Assembly: GCF_003952365.1 (NCBI RefSeq)
Contig: NZ_CP034443.1
Location: forward strand, 1,915,001 to 1,979,000
Reading direction: 5' to 3'
Source: Mesorhizobium sp. M9A.F.Ca.ET.002.03.1.2
Lineage (GTDB): Bacteria; Pseudomonadota; Alphaproteobacteria; Rhizobiales; Rhizobiaceae
DNA: 64,000 bases
The first letter of the stretch is position 1. Each line of letters starts with the position of its first letter. This document shows positions 56,672 to 64,000 of the stretch, piece by piece. The position numbers and the translations under genes are program-made. Below the pieces are notes generated by a model. That model worked only from the letters and a program-made list of their open reading frames with translations, made no database searches and was not told the DNA's origin.

Positions 56672-57547
56672 GTGGGCAAAGCATACGGGTCGCAGTCCAT
56701 GGCCGGGCCGTTGCAACGCGTGCTGATGCGGTCCGCCGCGAGCGCCATGCGCCGCGCCGAAGCGTCGCAATGGCACTATGGTCCGGGCTTCGATGCGCAA
56801 AAGGCCGCTGCCCAGCATGAGGCACTGACGACGCTGGTTTCGGCATCCGGCGCCGAGATCGAATGGCTGACCGACGCCGATGACGGGCTTGCCGACTCCG
56901 TCTTCACCCACGATCCTTCGCTGATGACCGACCACGGCGCCATCATCCTTGCCATGGGCAAGGCGCTGCGCCGGGCCGAGCCCGGCCTGCACGAGGCAGC
57001 CTATAGGCGCATGGGCGTGCCCATCCTCGGTAGCATCGAGCATCCCGGCCAGGTCGAAGGCGGCGACTGTGTCTGGGTGGATGCAAGGACGCTGGCCGTC
57101 GGTCGCGGCGTGCGCACCAACCAGGACGGCATCCAGCAGCTCGCCAACCTGCTCACGCCCAAGGGCGTCCAGGTCTATGGTTACGACCTGCCGCTCTGGC
57201 ATGGCGAGGAGGCCTGCCTGCATCTGATGTCGGTGATCAGTCCGCTCGCCGACGATCTGGCGCTGGTCTATGCACCGCTTTTGCCGGCTCCATTCTACCA
57301 GATGCTGCGGGCGCGAGGCATTCGCCTCGTCGAGGGCGATGCCGAGGAGTTCTTTGCCTCAAACGGCCTCAGCCTCAACGTGCTGCCGACCGCGCCGCGC
57401 GACGTGATCGCCGTCGCCGGCTTCCCGAAGACGGCTGCGGCCATGGCGGCTGCCGGCTGCAAGGTTTCCACCTTCGAGGCGGACGCGCTGTGCATCGCCT
57501 GCGAGGGCGGCCCGACCTGCCTCACACGTCCGGTGCTCAGACAATGA
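56672..57547 (+). CDS. Amidinohydrolase of the DDAH/arginine deiminase superfamily
   Basis: This 291-aa guanidine-modifying enzyme hydrolyses the guanidino or amidine group of an arginine-like molecule. Seen: YGSQSMAGPLQRVLM, VEGGDCVW (residues 128-135), His184 in ACLHLMSV and the nucleophile Cys283 in EGGPTCLTRP at the C terminus. The start GTG 56672 has AGGAGAG just upstream; ATG 56654 is too close to its site. The stop overlaps the AruI-like start by 4 bp. It could act on arginine, methylated arginine or a guanidino acid. Confidence 0.88.
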   Translation: MGKAYGSQSMAGPLQRVLMRSAASAMRRAEASQWHYGPGFDAQKAAAQHEALTTLVSASGAEIEWLTDADDGLADSVFTHDPSLMTDHGAIILAMGKALRRAEPGLHEAAYRRMGVPILGSIEHPGQVEGGDCVWVDARTLAVGRGVRTNQDGIQQLANLLTPKGVQVYGYDLPLWHGEEACLHLMSVISPLADDLALVYAPLLPAPFYQMLRARGIRLVEGDAEEFFASNGLSLNVLPTAPRDVIAVAGFPKTAAAMAAAGCKVSTFEADALCIACEGGPTCLTRPVLRQ

Positions 57548-59124
57548 CGACAGTCGGCGAAGCGCTCATCACTTTGCTCGAAGCCCATGATGTCGACACG
57601 GTCTTCGGCATTCCGGGTGTGCATACGGTCGAACTCTATCGTGGGCTGGCGCGTTCGAAGATCCGCCACGTCACGCCGCGCCATGAGCAGGGCGCCGGCT
57701 TCATGGCCGACGGTTATGCGCGCGCCAGCGGCAGGCCGGGCGTCGCTTTCGTCATCACCGGACCGGGACTGACCAACACCATCACCGCCATGGGCCAGGC
57801 CCGTGCCGATTCGGTGCCGATGCTGGTGATCTCAGGCGTCAACGCCACGCCGACACTGGGCAAGGGCCTCGGCCATCTGCACGAACTGCCCGACCAGCGC
57901 GGCATGATGGAGAAGGTCGCGCTGTTCTCCCACCGTGTCACCGACGCCGACGAACTGCCCGAAGTGCTCGCCCGCGCCTTCTCCCTGTTTTCATCCACGC
58001 GTCCCGGCCCGGTCCATATCGAGATCCCGACCGACATCATGGTCAAGCCGGCGGGCGGCATCAGGGCGTTGCTGACGAATATCGCGCCGCCCGAGCCGGA
58101 TGCTGCGGCGATAGCAGAGGCGGCAAGACTTTGCGCGGCTGCCCGCCGACCGCTTATCCTTGCCGGCGGCGGCGCCAAGAGAGCCGAAGCGCCGTTGCAA
58201 TGCCTGGCCGAAAGGCTGGGAGCGCCGGTTGTCCAGACGACCAATGCCCGCGGCCTGCTGCATCGCCATCCGCTTGGCGTGCCGGCGAGTCCAAGTCTGA
58301 AGGCGGTGCGCGCGCTGATAACCGACGCCGACCTGGTCATCGCCGCCGGCACCGAGTTCGGCCCAACCGACTATGACGGATATGGCGACGATGGCTTTGT
58401 CTTGCCGACCAATCTCATCCGCATCGACATCGGCGCCGACCAGCTTGCCCGCCGGCCGGCCGTGACTTCGATCCAGGCCGATTGCTCCGTAGCACTCGAG
58501 GCGCTGCTTTCAGAGATCGGTACCGGCCAGGCGCCATCGGGCGACGGCCCGGCTCGCGCCGCTGCGACAAGGCAGGCGGCCCTTACCGAGATCGGCCCGG
58601 CCCTCCAGGCGCAGACGCGCGCCGTCGAGGCGATCCGCGATGCATTGCCGGGCTCGATCATCGTCGGCGATTCGACGCAGCCGGTCTACGCCGCCAACCT
58701 CTGCTACGATCACGACCGTCCGGGCGGCTGGTTCAACGCCGCCACCGGCTTCGGCGCGCTGGGTTTTGGTCCGCCGGCGGCGATCGGCGCGGCCCTTGCA
58801 GTGCCTGATGCGCCGGTCGTTTGCCTCACCGGCGACGGTGGTTTCCAATTCACGCTGCCGGAGTTGGGCGCAGCCCTCGATGCGGCGGCGCCGGTGATCT
58901 TCGTCGTCTGGAACAATCGCGGCTATCGCGAAATCGAGACCTCGATGCTCAATGTCGGCGTCGAGCCGGTCGGCGTCTCTCCCGCCCCGCCGGATTTTTG
59001 CAAGCTGGCCGAGGCCTATGGCATTGCCGCCGAGCGGCTCGCCGATATCGGTCATCTGGCGGATGCACTCAGGCGCGCGCGGGCGACTGGACTGCCATTT
59101 GTAATCGAAATTACCGTCGACTGA
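57544..59124 (+). CDS. Thiamine-diphosphate decarboxylase, AruI-like
   Basis: This 526-aa acetolactate-synthase-fold enzyme is closest in pattern to 5-guanidino-2-oxopentanoate decarboxylase (AruI of the arginine transaminase pathway). Seen: DTVFGIPGVHTVELYRGL, the cofactor Glu in TPRHEQGAGFMADGYAR, and the diphosphate-binding LTGDGGFQFTLPELGAALD with VWNNRGYREIE. The start overlaps the amidinohydrolase stop by 4 bp, so they are translationally coupled. If it decarboxylates 2-ketoarginine, the product would be 4-guanidinobutyraldehyde. Confidence 0.9.
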   Translation: MTTVGEALITLLEAHDVDTVFGIPGVHTVELYRGLARSKIRHVTPRHEQGAGFMADGYARASGRPGVAFVITGPGLTNTITAMGQARADSVPMLVISGVNATPTLGKGLGHLHELPDQRGMMEKVALFSHRVTDADELPEVLARAFSLFSSTRPGPVHIEIPTDIMVKPAGGIRALLTNIAPPEPDAAAIAEAARLCAAARRPLILAGGGAKRAEAPLQCLAERLGAPVVQTTNARGLLHRHPLGVPASPSLKAVRALITDADLVIAAGTEFGPTDYDGYGDDGFVLPTNLIRIDIGADQLARRPAVTSIQADCSVALEALLSEIGTGQAPSGDGPARAAATRQAALTEIGPALQAQTRAVEAIRDALPGSIIVGDSTQPVYAANLCYDHDRPGGWFNAATGFGALGFGPPAAIGAALAVPDAPVVCLTGDGGFQFTLPELGAALDAAAPVIFVVWNNRGYREIETSMLNVGVEPVGVSPAPPDFCKLAEAYGIAAERLADIGHLADALRRARATGLPFVIEITVD

Positions 59125-59302
59125 GTTTGGCGGCGCACCGTGCTTCCGGCCTCAGGTTGGCAAGGATCCCGGCTGGTCGGCGGCCTGGAGCGATGCAAAG
59201 ACACGACCCTGCCATGTCGAGATTTCAGTTGAGTGATCGGGCGAAAGGCGCGACCCTCGCCACCGGCGCGGCATAAGCATAAGAACACTGGAGCGGTCGA
59301 AG

Positions 59303-60010
59303 ATGACGGATACACTGGACGGAAGGCATATTGTGGTGACCGGCGGCACGGGTGCGCTCGGCGCCGCGGTCGTCGGCAAACTGCTGGGTGAGGGCGCGAT
59401 CTGCCATGTGCCCAATGCCCATGCCGCCGCGCCTGTGCATTTTCCCTTCCCGGCGGATGAGCGTGTCAGGCTGGCGCACAATGTCGACCTCGCCGACTCC
59501 GCCAAGGTCGAGGCGTTCTACGCCAGCGTTCCGGATTTGTGGGCGTCCATCCAGCTGGCCGGCGGCTTCACCGCCGCGCCGGTGGAGAAGATCGAGTCCG
59601 CGTCTTTTGCCGAAATGATGGACACCAATGCCCGTACCACCTTCCTGTGCTGCCGTGCGGCGATACGCTCGATGCTGGCATCGGGCACGGCTGGTCGCAT
59701 CGTCAATGTCACGGCGCGCGCCGGGCTCGACCTGCGGCGCGGCTCCGGCATGGTCGCCTATGCCGCCAGCAAAGCAGCGGTCGCGGCAATGACGGTGGCA
59801 ATGGCGGAGGAGCTCAAGGGCAAGGGCATTCTGGTCAATGCAGTCGCACCCTCGACCCTCGACACGCCGGCCAACCGGGCTGGGATGCCGGCCGCCGATT
59901 TCGGCAAATGGGTCAGCCTCGAAGCGGCTGCGGAGGCCATTGCCTATCTCGCTTCGCCGGCCAATCTGGCGATGAGCGGCACGCTGGTGCCGCTCTACGG
60001 CAGGGCCTGA
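59303..60010 (+). CDS. Short-chain dehydrogenase/reductase
   Basis: This 235-aa SDR has the cofactor motif TGGTGALG, the NARTTFLCCRAAIRSM segment and the active-site YAASKAAV. GGAG precedes ATG 59303 at good spacing. It lies 178 bp downstream of the AruI-like gene on the same strand and may belong to the same pathway. A terminator follows. It could process an aldehyde or hydroxy acid from the upstream decarboxylase, but this is inference. Confidence 0.9.
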   Translation: MTDTLDGRHIVVTGGTGALGAAVVGKLLGEGAICHVPNAHAAAPVHFPFPADERVRLAHNVDLADSAKVEAFYASVPDLWASIQLAGGFTAAPVEKIESASFAEMMDTNARTTFLCCRAAIRSMLASGTAGRIVNVTARAGLDLRRGSGMVAYAASKAAVAAMTVAMAEELKGKGILVNAVAPSTLDTPANRAGMPAADFGKWVSLEAAAEAIAYLASPANLAMSGTLVPLYGRA

Positions 60011-60085
60011 TCTATCTCTTCATTGAGCGCGGATTCCCGAAATCCGTTCCAAACTCTTGGGTCCGATGCTCTGATATGGTCAAAC

Positions 60086-60118
60086 AAAAACCCCGCCGGA
60101 TCGCTCCGACGGGGTTTT
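60086..60118. terminator. Bidirectional terminator between the SDR and rpsA
   Basis: AAAAACCCCGCCGG, a short loop, then CCGACGGGGTTTT form a stem with one mismatch and A/T tracts at both ends. It serves both the SDR (plus strand) and rpsA (minus strand, ending at 60155). Confidence 0.88.
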
Positions 60119-60154
60119 GTTTCTAGGCCGCGCGAAGGCGCGGCGTTTGCAGAT

Positions 60155-61852
60155 TTAGCTGCCCTGCTTCTTCAGCGCAGCCCCCAGGATGTCGCCCAGC
60201 GAAGCGCCGGAGTCGGTCGAGCCGTACTGGGCGACCGCTTCCTTCTCCTCGGCGATTTCCAGCGCCTTGATCGAAACCTGCAGCTTGCGGGTCTTCTTAT
60301 CGAAGGCGATGACGCGGGCGTCGACCTTCTGGCCGACCGTGAAGCGCTCGGGGCGCTGCTCGTCGCGGTCGCGGCTGAGATCGGAGCGCTTGATGAAGGT
60401 CTCGATGCCGCTGTCGACCAGCCGCACTTCCAGACCGCCATCCTTGACGCCGGTAACCTCGCAGGTGACGACCGCGTTCTTGCGCAGTTCGCCTGAAGTC
60501 GCCGCCTCGCCAGCCGTGTCCTTGGCCAGCTGCTTGATGCCGAGCGAGATGCGCTCCTTGTCGATGTCGACGTCGAGCACCTGCGCCTTGACCATGTCGC
60601 CGCGATTGTACTCCTCGATCACTTGCTCGCCCGGACGGTTCCAGTCGAGGTCGGAAAGATGGACCATGCCGTCGACATCGCCTTCGAGGCCGATGAACAG
60701 GCCGAACTCGGTCTTGTTCTTGACCTCGCCCTCGACCTGGCTGCCGACCGGATGGTCGCTGGCGAAAGCCTGCCACGGATTCTCGAGTGTCTGCTTGAGG
60801 CCGAGCGAAATGCGGCGCTTGGTCGGGTCGACCTCGAGCACCACCACGTCGACTTCCTGCGTCGTCGACAGGATCTTGCCGGGATGCACGTTCTTCTTCG
60901 TCCACGACATTTCCGAAACGTGGATGAGGCCCTCGATGCCCGGCTCCAGCTCGACAAACGCGCCGTAGTCGGTGATGTTGGTGACGGTGCCCTTGATCTT
61001 CTTGCCGATCGGGAATTTCGTTCCGATCTCGGACCACGGGTCACTCTCGAGCTGCTTCATGCCGAGCGAGATGCGGTGGGTTTCCTGGTTGATGCGGATG
61101 ATCTGCACCTTGACCGTCTGGCCGATGTTGAGGATTTCGGTCGGATGGTTGACGCGGCGCCATGCCATGTCGGTGACATGCAGCAAGCCGTCGATGCCGC
61201 CGAGGTCGACGAACGCACCATAATCGGTGATGTTCTTGACGACGCCTTCGACCACCTGGCCTTCTTCGAGGTTCTGCACGATTTCCGAACGCTGTTCGGC
61301 GCGGCTTTCCTCGAGCACGGTGCGGCGCGACACCACGATGTTGCCGCGGCGGCGATCCATCTTGAGGATCTCGAAGGGCTGCGGATTGTGCATCAGCGGG
61401 GAGACGTCGCGGATCGGGCGGATGTCGACCTGGCTGCGCGGCAGGAAGGCCACGGCGCCGTCGAGGTCGACGGTGAAGCCGCCCTTGACCTGGTTGAAGA
61501 TGACGCCTTCGACGCGTTCGCCCTTGGTGAACTTCTCTTCGAGACGGACCCAGCTCTCTTCGCGGCGGGCCTTTTCGCGCGACAGCATCGCTTCGCCGAG
61601 CGCGTTCTCGATGCGCTCGACATAGACCTCGACCGTGTCGCCGACCTTGAGTGTCGAGTCCTTGCCCTTGACGCCGAATTCCTTCAGCGGCACGCGGCCT
61701 TCGACCTTGAGGCCGACATCGATGATTGCCATGTCCTTTTCAATGGCGGTGATGATGCCCTTGACGACCTGGCCTTCGCCGGAATGGCCGGCGGAAAATG
61801 ATTCTTCGAGCAGGCTCGCGAAATCATCGCGAGTGGGATTTGCAGCTGACAT
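60155..61852 (-). CDS. rpsA: 30S ribosomal protein S1
   Basis: This 565-aa protein is made of six S1 RNA-binding domains, visible as repeated VKGTVTNITDYGAFVELEPGIEGLIHVSEMSW-like units. It binds mRNA and helps ribosomes start on weak sites. The start ATG 61852 has AGGAGAAACT just upstream. It ends in an alanine-poor tail DSGASLGDILGAALKKQGS. It belongs to the conserved aroA-cmk-rpsA block. The 203 bp upstream to cmk hold no gene. Confidence 0.98.
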   Translation of the reverse strand: MSAANPTRDDFASLLEESFSAGHSGEGQVVKGIITAIEKDMAIIDVGLKVEGRVPLKEFGVKGKDSTLKVGDTVEVYVERIENALGEAMLSREKARREESWVRLEEKFTKGERVEGVIFNQVKGGFTVDLDGAVAFLPRSQVDIRPIRDVSPLMHNPQPFEILKMDRRRGNIVVSRRTVLEESRAEQRSEIVQNLEEGQVVEGVVKNITDYGAFVDLGGIDGLLHVTDMAWRRVNHPTEILNIGQTVKVQIIRINQETHRISLGMKQLESDPWSEIGTKFPIGKKIKGTVTNITDYGAFVELEPGIEGLIHVSEMSWTKKNVHPGKILSTTQEVDVVVLEVDPTKRRISLGLKQTLENPWQAFASDHPVGSQVEGEVKNKTEFGLFIGLEGDVDGMVHLSDLDWNRPGEQVIEEYNRGDMVKAQVLDVDIDKERISLGIKQLAKDTAGEAATSGELRKNAVVTCEVTGVKDGGLEVRLVDSGIETFIKRSDLSRDRDEQRPERFTVGQKVDARVIAFDKKTRKLQVSIKALEIAEEKEAVAQYGSTDSGASLGDILGAALKKQGS

Positions 61853-62055
61853 AGTTTCTCCTGGAATGCCCCACATCTGTCGTGGGGCGGGCGCCGTGGG
61901 TTCGCGTTGCGTTGGCCTGCCGGCGTTCCGGGCTCAAAAGCCCTTGGCCGCCTGAGCGGCAATTCCGGCGCATGAAGAATGCTGGCAGGCTGGTTCGTGC
62001 CCGATATGGGTATCTTTATCGCGGCCGGCAATCGGCAACGGGAGGAAAACCCGGC

Positions 62056-62706
62056 TCAGGCTTTGTTTCTCTTGGCCAAGACGTCGTCGATGATCGCCTC
62101 GGCCGCCAGAAACGCGGCTTCTATAGCCATTTCCGTCGTGTCGAGCAAGTGCGCGTCGGCGGCCGGCTTCAGCGGCGAGTCGGCGCGGCCCATGTCGCGC
62201 TCGTCGCGACGCACGATATCGGCGAGGATTTCGTTGAAATTGGCGCTGCCGCCGATGCTCTCGATCTCATCGAGCCGCCGCTTTGCCCGCACTTCGGCGC
62301 TGGCTGTCACATAGAGCTTTATGTCGGCGTCCGGGCAGACGACGGTGCCGATGTCGCGGCCGTCGAGCACGGCACCCGGCGGCGCCTTGGCGAAATCGCG
62401 TTGCTTTTCGACCAATATGCGCCGCACCGACGGGAACACCGCGACTTTCGAGGCCGCCTCGCCGACCGCATGCGCCGACAGCACCGACCGGTCGAGCTTG
62501 GCCAGGTCGACCTGCCGGGCTGCGGTTTCGGCAGCCGAGACATTGTCGAGCGGAAGGCCGAGTTGAAGCAGCGCATGCGCCACCGCGCGATAGGTGAGGC
62601 CCGTGTCGAGCAGGTTCAGCCTGTAATGGTCGGCGAGCCGGCGTGCCAGCGTGCCTTTGCCCGCGCCCGCGGGGCCGTCGATGGCAATGGTGAAGGTGGA
62701 TGTCAT
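62056..62706 (-). CDS. cmk: Cytidylate kinase
   Basis: It phosphorylates CMP and dCMP, 216 aa. Seen: the P-loop [16 protein letters not shown], the [12 protein letters not shown] segment, [25 protein letters not shown] and [16 protein letters not shown] chose ATG 62706 (MTSTFTIAI); the longer frame upstream is repeat sequence. It lies between aroA and rpsA on the minus strand, as usual in this group. Confidence 0.97.
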   Translation of the reverse strand: MTSTFTIAIDGPAGAGKGTLARRLADHYRLNLLDTGLTYRAVAHALLQLGLPLDNVSAAETAARQVDLAKLDRSVLSAHAVGEAASKVAVFPSVRRILVEKQRDFAKAPPGAVLDGRDIGTVVCPDADIKLYVTASAEVRAKRRLDEIESIGGSANFNEILADIVRRDERDMGRADSPLKPAADAHLLDTTEMAIEAAFLAAEAIIDDVLAKRNKA

Positions 62707-62745
62707 TTGCGGGTCAACGCTTTGGCAACAAGCCTTCGCGCCGTC

Positions 62746-62922
62746 GTCATCCCAGGGCGCAGCGAACGCGAAGCGGAGCGAAGACCCTGGGATCCATGCC
62801 GTGAAAGTCGCCGAAGAATGCTGCGAACCAGAATCCGGCAACGTCGCGACGCTTTGATGTCACGGCATGGATCCTGGGGTCTGCGCCGCGTCGCTTCGCT
62901 CCTTGCTACGCCCCAGGATGAC
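62746..62922. repeat. Long inverted repeat between cmk and aroA
   Basis: GTCATCCCAGGG and ACCCTGGGATCCATGCCGTGA on the left match TCACGGCATGGATCCTGGGGT and CCCCAGGATGAC on the right in inverted order. The arms are about 60 bp and nearly complementary around a 55-bp centre. It fills most of the 267-bp gap. A large stem-loop in the transcript would form between aroA and cmk. Confidence 0.85.
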
Positions 62923-62973
62923 GAAGGGAGGGATGTTGGCGTCCAATCTCCAAGATTTGTGATTGCCATCAGC

Positions 62974-64000
<1,027 letters not shown>

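Overview
This is a 64 kb stretch of a GC-rich alphaproteobacterial chromosome. It is most likely from Mesorhizobium or a close relative in the Phyllobacteriaceae/Rhizobiales. Supporting this are a class II (CP4-like) EPSP synthase next to cmk and rpsA, a split PntAA/PntAB/PntB transhydrogenase behind an aa3-oxidase subunit IV gene, a TRAP transporter of the TakP type, and several families of palindromic repeats of the rhizobial mosaic type. I recognise no phage, insertion sequence, CRISPR array, tRNA or rRNA. Coding density is high. The assignment rests on recognising protein families, not on a database search.

Layout. 1-9.9 kb is mainly purine catabolism: xdhB (cut by the left edge), xdhC, then on the minus strand a coupled LysR regulator with two luciferase-like monooxygenases, then puuD (urate hydroxylase), guaD and a heme-binding HbpS-like protein. 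10-15 kb holds a glycerate 2-kinase, UdgX (uracil cross-linking glycosylase), and a glutamine-synthetase-like ligase paired with a class III aminotransferase. 15-22.8 kb is a set of small loci: a secreted protein, a MarR/membrane-protein pair with visible operators, a WD40/COG0523 metallochaperone pair, an intradiol dioxygenase, a second MarR, and AraC/DUF2000/EamA. 22.9-33.2 kb holds a LacI regulator with a 2-hydroxyacid dehydrogenase, a C26 hydrolase, a TRAP transporter whose binding protein is on the opposite strand to its permeases, a lone LivH-like permease facing a CGNR regulator, and a lipoprotein.

33.4-45.9 kb holds a giant indolepyruvate:ferredoxin oxidoreductase, a membrane GGDEF-EAL protein followed by a FeeM-like N-acyl amino acid synthase, a DUF3096 miniprotein, the cox subunit IV-pntAA-pntAB-pntB operon ending in a clear terminator, and a membrane serine hydrolase. 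45.9-51.6 kb has gyrB, a cytochrome P450, an NDUFA9-like protein and DoxX. 52-60 kb is a divergent locus that looks built for a guanidino amino acid: a polar amino acid ABC importer plus an Ldh-family reductase on one side, and an amidinohydrolase, a 2-ketoarginine-decarboxylase-like enzyme and an SDR on the other. 60-64 kb is the conserved rpsA-cmk-aroA block, with aroA cut by the right edge.

The most unusual items are: a palindromic repeat inserted in frame inside xdhC; the guanidino-compound locus; the c-di-GMP/FeeM pairing; UdgX; a paired MarR operator; a probable unannotated transcript between doxX and the Ldh gene; and several repeat elements that set gene boundaries, including the start of the LacI regulator.
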